64,000 nucleotides of DNA, from NCBI GenBank assembly GCA_903813345.2, contig CAIIXF020000007.1, forward strand, positions 28,073,564-28,137,563, written 5' to 3'. Position numbers and translations under genes: made by a program. This DNA is from Owenia fusiformis (Eukaryota; Annelida; Polychaeta; Sabellida; Oweniidae). The notes beneath the pieces were generated by a model. It worked only from the letters and a program-made list of their open reading frames with translations, did no database searches and was not told the DNA's origin. Position 1 is the stretch's first letter. Each line of letters starts with the position of its first letter. Positions 1 to 10,000 of the stretch are shown here, piece by piece.

Positions 1-27
1 GTAAAATACATTACAATGAAAACTTAC

Positions 28-42
28 CTCTGATCTGCCTAT
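28..42 (-). CDS. Possible KIF23 microexon (tentative)
   Basis: A 15-base minus-strand segment lies between a good acceptor (attttag) and a strong donor (gtaagt) and encodes IGRSE in phase 0. It is the next splice-flanked segment I see downstream of KIF23 exon 3 on that strand. It is too short to be identified by similarity, and the window edge cuts off any confirmation, so it may be chance. Confidence 0.22.
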
Positions 43-346
43 CTAAAATATTTCATCCAATGATTCAATAAAATGCATGCATGTTATTGAATATCATATA
101 AATTTTATAAATATATGACTAAAACCAAACAGAACAAAACTGGACAATTCTCATGATTTCTACACCTTAACAAATATTATCATAAATAAAATAAATACAG
201 TTACTTATATAGATATTGTATATATGGGCCATATTACCACTAGCACAAGGTTCTAAACAGCTCCAAGCAAATTCGACTTTTTATGATTTCATAACGTTCA
301 CAAGGACTAATAACAGTATCAAGGTACACTGGAATATTCGGAGAGA

Positions 347-1153
347 ATGGGTAAACCAAAACCAGCAAGAAAACCTAAACTGGATAATCAGCAACAGAGT
401 ATGAAAACTTTGACAGGAACGAAATCAAAAATTGAAAAATCCAATATGGCTGACAACATTGAAAAATTATTTGGATATAGTACAAAGGGACCTCAAATGG
501 ACGCAAACACGTCGGCCTCTATAATGACACTGGGATCTTCTATCCAAACGTTGCAGGGGCAAATGACTAGAATATTGGATCACAATAGCGGACTCATTAA
601 ACAGATGGAACAACAACGAAATGAACTGGTAAGTTATTTTGACACAAAAATTGAACAGCAGAGAAATGTGATGTTACAACATGTAAATACAGTTTGTGAA
701 AAAATCAAGGACTTGCAAGACCGTGTTGACGTTTTGGAAAACTCAATGTGTAAACATGCAGACAAAAGTAGTAATGAAACAGAACCGATTATTGTCATCA
801 AGAATTTGCCAGAAACATCAGCTAAAGAGGATTCAGATATGGTTAGTGATGTATTTTCTGAAATTGTTTGTGATGATCCGATTCGAGTGTCCCCAAATGA
901 AGTTAAAAGACTGCCAAAAAGGAATGCCAATGCAGGTATTGTGCTCGTAACACTGAAGTCTGACAAAGACAAATCCCGCATTTTGAGGTCCAAAATAAAG
1001 TTGAAGCAATCTAAGGAATACAGTAATGTTTATATCGAAACTAAGAAGACCAGGGAACAATTGGAAACGGAGTATGTTTTAAGGAATATGCACAAAATCT
1101 ACAAACATGGACCACTGCACTACAACTTGAACCAGGGTGCCGGTGTTACATAA
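347..1153 (+). CDS. ORF1-type protein of a non-LTR retrotransposon
   Basis: An intact 268-codon frame antisense to KIF23 and inside its third intron. The N-terminus is basic. About residues 55-135 form a heptad-like coiled coil rich in Q, E, L and K. About residues 145-230 resemble an RRM-like nucleic-acid-binding fold, beginning with IIVIKNLPE and containing GIVLVTLKS. This coiled-coil plus RRM layout is that of LINE ORF1 proteins, which bind the element's RNA. No reverse transcriptase frame follows. About 450 bp downstream comes a LINE-like 3' end with a short tandem tail. It is either an internally deleted LINE or an ORF1-only element that would depend on another copy for its enzymes. A domesticated gene is less likely. 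The family assignment is from domain pattern only. Confidence 0.6.
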   Translation: MGKPKPARKPKLDNQQQSMKTLTGTKSKIEKSNMADNIEKLFGYSTKGPQMDANTSASIMTLGSSIQTLQGQMTRILDHNSGLIKQMEQQRNELVSYFDTKIEQQRNVMLQHVNTVCEKIKDLQDRVDVLENSMCKHADKSSNETEPIIVIKNLPETSAKEDSDMVSDVFSEIVCDDPIRVSPNEVKRLPKRNANAGIVLVTLKSDKDKSRILRSKIKLKQSKEYSNVYIETKKTREQLETEYVLRNMHKIYKHGPLHYNLNQGAGVT

Positions 1154-1640
1154 TGTGATTTTATGGGCCATCATACAACTACCTGTTGCTCACTTTATTC
1201 ATGTTTTGGACTACAGTTTATACGCAATGCATAAACAGCATGAAACAATCATTTCTAATTGTAGATTAGATTTGTATACATCTCTTTGTGAAACTGAGTG
1301 TTATGTTCAATATGTGAAAATATCATGGACTTAAATTGTACTTATATTTATAACTTGACCACATTTGCATATGATCAACAACTGACTGAGTGATCGAGTT
1401 CATCAATCAATGTTCGTAATAGAGGTCATGAACTTTTGCTTTATTCATAATCATATTTCTGCAACTGACTCAAATAAGGCATCTTATTATGTATATGATT
1501 TATTTTGATTATTAATAGTGTCTCATAAGCCATTGCTGGCTTGAGGCTTTTTGGATGATTGTATAGATATTTATGTATGAAATTAAGCCTGTGACACTTT
1601 AATAAAAACAATACAATACAATACAATACAATACTTAGGT
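1154..1640 (+). mobile_element. 3' untranslated end and ATACA-repeat tail of the LINE
   Basis: Non-coding sequence after the ORF1 stop, ending in aataaaaac followed by repeats of the 5-base unit ATACA (about 1607-1634). Short tandem tails of this type mark the 3' end of several LINE clades in place of poly(A). No reverse transcriptase is encoded between ORF1 and the tail. Confidence 0.5.
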
Positions 1641-1671
1641 GAGTGAATGCTTAACATAGGGATATACTGAC

Positions 1672-1764
1672 CTCTGTGGGACAGAGCTGCACAACATTTG
1701 TGCTGAGTGCCTTGACGCAGACCTCTTCATTATCATTGCTCAAGGGTCTTATTCTGCAATACAC
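1672..1764 (-). CDS. KIF23: KIF23 coding exon 3, start of kinesin motor domain
   Basis: 31 codons, phase 0 at both ends, with acceptor ttgttgtag and donor gtcagt. It encodes VYCRIRPL, the first beta strand of a kinesin motor domain, followed by a segment ending VVQLCPTE. Vertebrate KIF23 has the same VYCRVRPL start followed by an NTTVQL-type segment. The nucleotide-binding P-loop would be encoded further left, outside the window. Confidence 0.8.
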
Positions 1765-3466
1765 CTACAACAAAATCACATTCCACTATATACTGTTTAC
1801 ACTATACATGTTTGGTCATAGAACCATTGACCCTCACAGGAAAATGAGTGATACAATACAACTCTTAAGGATCAAAACTCTGCCTTCCCAACATGTCAAA
1901 AACATGTATAATTAATGTGATGTATGTCATTTTAAGGGCAAACGTATGTTATTTTATGATGAAATTCATCAATGATCATTATGTGTCACGTTTGTACATT
2001 CTTTTTATCATCTAATATCCTGCAGCAGAGTGTGCTGACATTACATATCAAGGATTTCACTAGAATTTCTCACAACAGGCTAAATAAATGAAAACGGGCA
2101 AAATTAATGGAAATCATAAATTATCATGGAAAAGTTGAAAAGTCCCTCAAAACAACAGGCGATTTTATGAAAACAACTGGTGAAAATCACCTGTTGCCTG
2201 CTGCTAATGAACCAACCAGGGAGTTTCCTTTCAATTTTAAAATCAGTTGTAAACCATAGATCTATCTTTTTAAATGTTAGGTTTATATTGTGTTATATTC
2301 AAATTCTATCCCTGTTAAACTGTATATCTGCTTTAAATGGGCGTGTTGGCCTTTTGCAGATTATTGATGTAGATGTAGAAACTCCTGCATGTTATCCCGT
2401 GCCAGGACTATAGTCCTGCATCGAGCGCAATCTTTTGCCTGTACGATTACAACTTGGGAGAATTATCTACGCCCCTTATACTTAAGATACCTACTTCAAT
2501 AGATTCCTGGGTATTTTAGCATTCTTTTCGTGTAGTTGAATCCAAAATTGTCTGCAGAACGGGAACATTTTTCTTTTTCATCGAGAGATATATTCCATCA
2601 CTTTCCAAGATGGCAGTTGGATTTAAGAGGGGATTCCCCGTTTGACTGACCCAGAAGTGGCCCGGAAGTACCAAAATGGAGAATTTGACGGTTGAATAAG
2701 TTTAACATTACACGCAAATATTGCGACCAAAAACGAAATTTTTTTTGTTCTGCCGATAAACCCAGACAATTGTGGATTCAACTACACGAACACAGGGAAC
2801 TACAAGGAATCTATTGAAATAGGTATCTTTAGTGTAAGAAGCGTAGAAAATTCTCCTATGTTGTAATCGTGCAGGCAAAAGAATTAGACGTTCACAGGAC
2901 TATAGTCCTGCCACGGGATAACCTGCATGTACATTGTTCAATTGTACTTACCTCAACAGGGTCAGTCTGAGATGGTCTTTTATTTGTCTTACGAGGTGTT
3001 TTACCTCTCCTGAAAATAGAGTTCCGTTTGTTAGTTTATCCAGAATGTGTAGTACCATCTAGAAAATGTCAACTCAAGGATAAAGATAAGTTGATCTTGA
3101 TCGACACGTCACACAGAAGCAGCTAACAGATTTTTGTGGATCGGAGTATGGAGTTGTAGGGACATTTGGCCTTGATCAGAGTGACGATGGTATGATATGA
3201 CCCTTCATATTTCACGAGAATCTTCATTTTAAGATTTATGTCTATACTCCATTTGTTTTTCATGGAATGAACTGAAGTGCATACAATGTTACTAGGGCCT
3301 GACTCAGGACTGATTTTTCTTTAAAAATGATATGATCTTCAGCTTGTTTTTCAAAATACAAAAATCTGTGTTTGAACTCCATTAAATTCAGTCATAATTT
3401 GACATACTATTCAAAAGAGCTCCTTGCACAAGTAGGATAAGAATTTTGTACTTACTGTCTGCTCAT
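1672..3466 (-). CDS. KIF23: KIF23 / MKLP1 kinesin-6, first three coding exons (partial)
   Basis: KIF23 is the kinesin-6 motor of centralspindlin. It bundles antiparallel microtubules at the midzone and is needed for cytokinesis. Three minus-strand exons join in frame: 3456-3466 (start codon and 11 bases), 2952-3009 and 1672-1764. The joined product is 54 codons: a basic N-terminal extension with KTPRK, then SQTDPVE, then the motor-domain start VYCRIRPL. The order and motifs match the N-terminus of vertebrate KIF23, where a KTPRK segment and SQTNLKDPV precede VYCRVRPL. The rest of the motor, neck and tail lie beyond the left edge. The gene is head to head with ADAM10, with start codons 513 bp apart. 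Introns 2 and 3 carry a hAT-like MITE and a LINE. Identification rests on a short but distinctive stretch. Confidence 0.82.
2047..2225 (+). repeat. Interspersed repeat, copy 1 of 3 (AACAGGCTAAATAAA family)
   Basis: About 180 bp starting near gatttcactagaatttctc and ending near aaaatcacctgttgcctg. Closely similar copies in the same orientation lie at 8565-8725 and 57415-57585, one of them outside ADAM10 in HELQ. No protein is encoded. Class unknown. Confidence 0.6.
2384..2929. mobile_element. hAT-like MITE with 8-bp target duplication
   Basis: A 530-bp element (2392-2921) flanked by the 8-bp direct repeat CCTGCATG (2384-2391 and 2922-2929). Its termini are inverted copies beginning TTATCCCGTG and containing the palindrome AGGACTATAGTCCT. 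The arms stay similar for about 150 bp. An 8-bp duplication is typical of hAT transposons. It lies in KIF23 intron 2, and the right duplication ends 22 bp before the KIF23 exon 2 boundary. Confidence 0.8.
2952..3009 (-). CDS. KIF23: KIF23 coding exon 2
   Basis: 58 bases, acceptor tattttcag and donor gtaagt. One base completes the codon split from exon 1; 19 codons follow, containing GKTPRKTNKRPSQTDPVE. This is the basic, proline-flanked N-terminal extension that precedes the motor domain in KIF23 proteins. Confidence 0.8.
3456..3466 (-). CDS. KIF23: KIF23 coding exon 1 with start codon
   Basis: An 11-base coding part, ATG AGC AGA CA, then the donor gtaagt. Its two leftover bases join exon 2 to read MSRQRGKTPRK. 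The start is chosen because it is the only ATG that splices in phase to exon 2 and because the N-terminal length matches the family. Confidence 0.75.
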
Positions 3467-3979
3467 ATTGCCTGTATTTTGTGATTTTATATCGATATTT
3501 TCACTTCCTCTGTTGTTTCAAATTTTGGAGCCTGTTCAACGTCGACCAATCAAATTCAAGAGCGTAAACCTAGCGGTGAAAAATAAAACTAAATTCCCTT
3601 ACTTTATGTCTTTCCGAGTCATTGCAGGTCCAATATTTGGCTGTTTGACAAGTTTTGCACGCTGAATTTTCTGTGGATACATATTCACATGGTCTTTTTT
3701 CAATACTCTGAGCAACAAAACACTAATATTTCAACGCTAAAATGGAGTAAAATCACTATTTGTGTGACGTCTCTTCTGCGTTTTGCTCATCCGGACTCAA
3801 TCCGGAAGTTGACAAATTTTGCTGCGCATGCGTAAAAGTTGTTTTTAGGTGTGTCTATAAAAATTCTTGGAAGAAAACTATGTCGAAAATACAGTGCTTT
3901 TAGTAACAAAATCGCATTATATACTTTATATTTATACATTCAAAGATAGAACTGATACTTGTATTTATCACAAACAATT
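3467..3979. promoter_or_regulatory. Bidirectional KIF23/ADAM10 promoter
   Basis: 513 bp between two divergent start codons. On the ADAM10 side: a CRE-like GTGACGTC (3764-3771), an ETS-type CCGGAAGT (3802-3809), an NRF1-type TGCGCATGCG (3823-3832) and a TATA-like TATAAAAA (3856-3863). On the KIF23 side, reading minus: an inverted CCAAT box (3546-3550) followed by TTTGAA (3517-3522). That is the CCAAT plus CHR arrangement known from G2/M cell-cycle promoters. Motifs are seen by eye; function is inferred from family knowledge. Confidence 0.6.
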
Positions 3980-4043
3980 ATGAGATCGCTAGGACCTGTA
4001 TTAGGCCTTATACTTGCAGTGTTTATATTAGGCATAAAATCAG
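3980..4043 (+). CDS. ADAM10: ADAM10 exon 1, signal peptide
   Basis: 64 coding bases encoding [20 protein letters not shown] plus one residue and one base, then donor gtgagt. It is a short N-terminus with a long hydrophobic core, as expected for a signal peptide. The next base in frame comes from exon 2, which starts EKKRLNDYI. Confidence 0.85.
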
Positions 4044-7000
4044 GTGAGTCATTTTTCAGATTTTATTTACTGAATTAGAATCTGATCATTTGAATTTCTC
4101 TAGCAAATTCTGCTCATTACATGGTGCTCTCTGGATGTTCCTGATGTCATGATAAAGTTTTACATTGTATTGTTCAAATAAAATCACGTATACCTTGGGC
4201 TTTAGAATCCTTTAGACCTGGGAGAGTACCGGAGCTTTGCAACTGAAGATGTCTGAGTAAAACTCAGAAGCTTCCTGCTACTGTTATCTCGCTCCTTCTT
4301 CCGTTGCGGTCTAAAATAGTTACCTGTTTAGATGTGATGATTGTTGAATAATTCATAAACAATCCCATAAAATCATGTATGGATATTAGATGTGAGATTT
4401 TGAAAGAATAGTAACAGATGATATTACGTGTAACATTTTACTAACGGAGTGGCTCCAGGACCGACAATTGTCGGTACTGGAGACTGGCCAGGGGTATTTG
4501 CTGGGGTACCGACAATTGTCGGCACCCTATCGTCACCTAGTAGTGCCAGATAGAGAACCGACAATTGTCGGTACGCAAGTGGCTGCTACGTGTTTTTGCT
4601 AGAGAGCCGACAATTTCATAAATAAATCCACTACTTTTACTTTTGAAATAACCTCATCACTGGTAGCCTAGTGGTTAGGGAGCAGGACTCGAACACACTC
4701 AAACCCGAGTTCGAATCCCGGCAGGTCCTACTTTTTCCTTTTGAGGGGGGGGGCATAGTGCTTCTTTTGCAGTATGGAATCGTACAGGCATTAACTTGTA
4801 GTTAAATTGATTCAACTTCCATCAAAATTGTCCTACAAGCTTCAATTAAAAAACATTTTAAAGCTCTTTTCTTATTCTATCTAATGGTCGATATATACAG
4901 TTAGGGGAGGGGATGCTTTCGCCCCCGTCGCTCTCTACCCTTACTACGCCATGGCACAGGAGAAATATCTAATTTAGAATATATCACTGTTTACTTTGCG
5001 TTTGGTAGCTCTCTCATGCGAGATGGAATCGTGGCCATTAACTAAGGGAGCCAAATGCAACTTCCATCAAAAATTGTGCTATAAGGTATGAGTACCGTAA
5101 TCCAACACCAAATTCGAAAATTCATAACAATACTTTGCACATATGGCGTTCGTGACCAACTATGAAACGCTTACCCCCCATAGTGTTATATATCAAAATG
5201 CACCTGTCCATATAGGGGTTCGATTGACCTACATCAAATTATAGGGAGTCAGGTTACTTTTTGAGATATCAGCGTCCGTTTATTGTAACTTGCGTTTGCT
5301 ACCACTTCCTTAATTCTGATATGACGGGCAAACGCGTAGTAAACATGCTCACGTTCGGAACTATTTTCACCTACATCGCTATTTTCGTAATTCAAATGAA
5401 AGTTGAACTCCTCTTTATTTTGATACCAAATAGTGGCATACTAGGTACCCTAGAAGCCAACTATGGGTTATTTAGAATGATACCAAAGGTTTTTAAATGG
5501 ACTATATAGGGGTCATACCTTTTGGCGGATGGATATGGAACCTCATACCATAAGCTTCAAATAAAAACATTCTTGCTATTTTCTTCTATCTAATGGGTAG
5601 CAAACGCCCCTTTCTATGCCTGATCGGCTCAGGAGAAATATCCTGTCTGTTTAGAATATATATAGCCATTTACTCTGCATTAATAGCTCTCTAACGTCTT
5701 ACTTGTTCATGTTTTTTATTGGGTTTTCAACGTTTACTACCATTCCCCGTTCCCGGGCTACCATTTTTTGACTGGGTTTGGTAATCCCCGGGTTTTGCAC
5801 TTGTTCCCGAAATATCCGTATGATATCTGAAATATCCCCCCGCGCATTGCGCATGCGCCAGAAAATTCGAAAATCAATATTTGTCGGTCCTCTAGCGTGT
5901 AAACACAGCATATCTCCCGTACCGACAATTTATTTGTCGGTCCTCTAGCGTGCCACCACATCAGAGTCTAGAGTACCGACAATTGTCGGTACTCTAGCCT
6001 TTACGTTTTACTAAAGGCCATAGGTCAGAGCTGATATCAGGATAAAATCTTGCCTTTGATGGAGGGCTCGATAAGTCAAGATATGAAATAATAAATAAAT
6101 AAAGTAAAGTAAAGTAAAGTAAAGTATCGTAATCGATGATTTTATCAATCAAAAAGTATTTTTTACCAGTTTGTCCGATAACTGCTTAAATATGGTATGT
6201 ATTACTTGTGTTGATTGTTAAAATACAAAATAGGTAGGGTAAAGAATATGTCAAAGTCGTTTGATCTCGTCCGGGAAGCAATATTTTGTCATTTATGACG
6301 CCAAGAGAACCTTTAAGTTTTGTATATTTTACATTTTGTATACTCTCATCCACTGATATATAGCCTCTTGAAAATTCTCTTCTTTTTAACATGGGGAAAT
6401 CCTCACTTCGGCAAATCCAGGTGTCATTTATTTATGGTGAGCACTGTAATTACTAGTTTTACAATATACTGTAGTGTAGTTACCACTAGTTAATGTTGGA
6501 TACTTACCCTTTCCAGTGATCAAGTTACATATTAACACATTCAAATTCAAAGGTTACATGTAAGATATATTTCTATTAATCAGGGGATCATTAACAGGAA
6601 CTTCATAAAGTTAACGGATTTGAAAATCAATTGTTGTAACCATGGATATAGTTACGTCACAGTTAGGGAACAATACTTTATCAATTCTTAACTTTACAAA
6701 GTTTCTGTTAATGACCCCCAGTTTATTGGTATAATTCCTGGAAATAAAGCAGGATTAGTATATTCTAGTTTGATGTAAAAAGTCTTGTTTTAGGCATTGT
6801 CCAATTCTTTTCAGCACAAACTTAAAATTATTAGCTCTACTTAATTCCTTATGTTGGCAATTAAATCAGATTTAACACTTAAATGATCGCTGTCATATCA
6901 AGATATGTGTACAGGTATGACATCTCCCTTAAGTTAACATAAGGTACAAGTAAAAGAGGGTCTTAAAATACTAGAAATATATGTAAGGGCAAGAACAAAA

Positions 7001-10000
7001 CTTGGTACTCAATGATTTTGAAGTGAAAGCTAGGTTGAAATATACTCTTCTATATATTACATATTGGCATAAACACTTTACTTGACATCCTAGTTCATTT
7101 TTCCCCATGTTATTGACATACAGTGGTTCTTGATGGTGTTCAAAGGTAAATTTGATAAAGGTTCTTATTTTAGTCTCTTTAAAGGTCTGTATTATACTGG
7201 GTATTGTTCTAGTATATTTCCTGGTTGGTCAGTTCCTAGAAAGTGTAATCTCTAAGGTGATATAGATGGATCATGTTGTGGCCGTTGAATCACCACTTAA
7301 TGAGTATTAGCTTAGTGGGGCTCCCAAGGGGTATGTGATAAGGCGACCTGGCCTCTAAAAATGTGACTTAATGGGACTTTGGGGTACTTAAAAACAAACA
7401 AATGTGACAAATCAATCCTTGCAAGTGACAATTTTGCACATTTATCGGACTGACAAGTGTTTTGAGAGTGACAAAAATAGATAATTTGTTCTGAATGTTA
7501 ATTGATGCTAGTTAAGATGACTTATTCTAACCAGCAATCAAACAATGGAACATAACAGACTATTTAGTGCATTAAATACTTTGACTGACTAAAAAGGAAC
7601 GAATCTGACAAAATATAACAAGTAAATTTTAAATGTGACAAAGTGAGAATTTTGAAATCTTAAAAGTGACAAAAGCGACCTCACTGCACCTTCTTGGGGT
7701 GCCCTCTTAGTTGCCGTATCAATATCGTGACTCTGTTATATTGTACTATGGTTGGGCCACGATTTGTCACAATTCTGTTTAACAGTAACGTATATGATGA
7801 AGATATTTCTTTTGAGTAAAATAATAAACTTATCTAATTCTTGAGTCTTGTATTAAGACCCTGTTAGTTCCCTCTCTGTCATAGGAGACCTGTGATAAAA
7901 AGGAAAGTGATGTAAATGGGATGGAGGAAGTATGTGTACTCTTGATGTCAGACTGCTTATTGAAAAGTATACAGGGTGTCAAATAAGTCCCGTCCCCCCT
8001 CTACAGCCTAAACCAAGATATATGATACCAAGTGTGATATATCATCGGAAAGGTCTTCCAAAGTTACGTTGATTGGCATATATCTGACATATGTCAATCA
8101 ATCTCACAAATTTTTACATTGTATCAATTGAGGTGACCATAAGCCTAGAAACATGGCAATTTGGCATATTTTGCAGGATTTTAAGAATGAATTTAACCAA
8201 TTTCTGGATAGGGTTAGATGTGTAGAAAATAGAGGTGCTAGGAAAAATTATGAAACCCTTTTTGTAACAAGTGGAATGCGAAAAAGATTAAGTTTTTATG
8301 TATTTCTGAGGTCATATCCTTCTCATTTTGATGCAATAAAAGCTGCTTAAGGAGGGTACACTTACTATAAAGGACATCATGAAAATATAGGTGAATTTCA
8401 TCCAAAATACTTGAGAGTTAGTGAGTTAACATAACTTTGGAGGATCTTTCCAATGGTATATTACACTAGGTACCATCTATTAAGGTTTTAGCTGTAGCAG
8501 GGGGGACGGGACTTATTTGACACCCTGTAATATAATTTAGTTTTTATTTCTACATTGAGTGCCAAGTCAGGGGTTTTACTTACATTTCTCACAACAGGCT
8601 AAATAAACGAAAACAACAGGCAAAATTAATGGAAATCATAAATTTGACATGGAAAACTTGAAAAGTCCCCAAAAACAACAGGCGATTTTGTGAAACAACT
8701 GGTGAAAATCACCTGTTGGGATACAATACCAGTCCAATAAGAAGGTGTGGAAAGGGTAAAACAGTCAGAATCTTGAGGGATAAAATAAATCCAAAGTTTT
8801 GACTAACTCCAATGTTGTTAGTGGGAGTGAAACATTATTTTTTGTAAAACAATAGAATGAAGAAGTTTGATTTAAATTGTGAATGTTTCAAGTGATATAT
8901 ACACAATTACTGATGTTTGTGCTATGACGTTGCACTATCAGACGAGCTAGGCTAGTCTTAAGTATATCTATGTTCTGAAGTGGTATTTGTGTTTCGTGAC
9001 GACCATTTTTGGTGAAACATAAGTATGGATATAGAACAATGCAGTTTTATGCAATATGGGGAGGTCTAACTCTTAATCTTCATTAAGACCGTGTGACCCC
9101 CACCCCCTTACATATATATATACCCACATGTAGATTATGTAGTTATGTAGTTAGGAAGAGGGGCTCTAGAGACTATGGATGTCATGGGGCAAAGATTCAT
9201 ATTTAGCGTGAATTTAGGTAGTTTTATGGCTTGTATCATCTTGCTTCATCGAGCTTCAGACATGTCCTCGATAGAACGTGGTGATTGAGTGTGGGAACTG
9301 ACAATGCGCATGCATAATGTTTAGGGTATCTTTAACATTGACTGAAATCTTTGATCCAACCTCAAATACATTATGTACAGGCTTTAATCTGAACTCAATT
9401 GACTTCTAAAAACCTATATTTGAACAATGGTCGAAAACATGAATACCTAAATATTAGCATGCAAGCTGTTGGCGATGAATCATGATAGAAACATAGGGCA
9501 TTATTGTTGAAATCAGTTGCATATATCCATTCAATTTTATTTCAATTTACTTATCAGCCTTTGTCTAATGATTGGTTACAGGGTTCTCACCAGGAAATTT
9601 TTAGACCCCGGATTCTTCGCGGTATCGCTACTACTCTTCCTTCATGTGAGATCAGAGATATCCCAGGCCCGTAGCCAGGGGGGTTCGCAGTTTTTCACCA
9701 TTTTGAGCACTTCTCAAGTGATTTTAGCCATATTTGGGCCAAAATTGTCAAATGTGAACCCCCCCTGAAAATTGTTGACCCCCCCTTGGCAAATCCTGGC
9801 TACGGGCCTGTATCCTATTAGTATACTTTCAAAATACTAGTTGAAGATTATCTTTCCATTTTAATCACAATATACATTTCTAAAAGGTTTCTGACTTATT
9901 ATTCCTTGTTTGTATCCAATTTTATGTATCTAAAGAGTTTACCATAAATAATGTGACAAAAAATGTAAAATTAGACTCCGAAAAACACACTTTAGACTCC

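Noticed and set aside
634-993. 119-codon minus-strand frame opposite the LINE ORF1
   Set aside because: Shadow of the ORF1 coding strand; hydrophobic mirrored sequence with no family match.
4657-4729. Functional tRNA gene
   Set aside because: A and B boxes are present, but the acceptor stem pairs poorly and the T stem has a mismatch.
8153-8350. 65-codon frame within the TA-flanked MITE as a transposase fragment
   Set aside because: No DDE-type motif or family resemblance was visible and the element is only 556 bp; listed only as part of the MITE.
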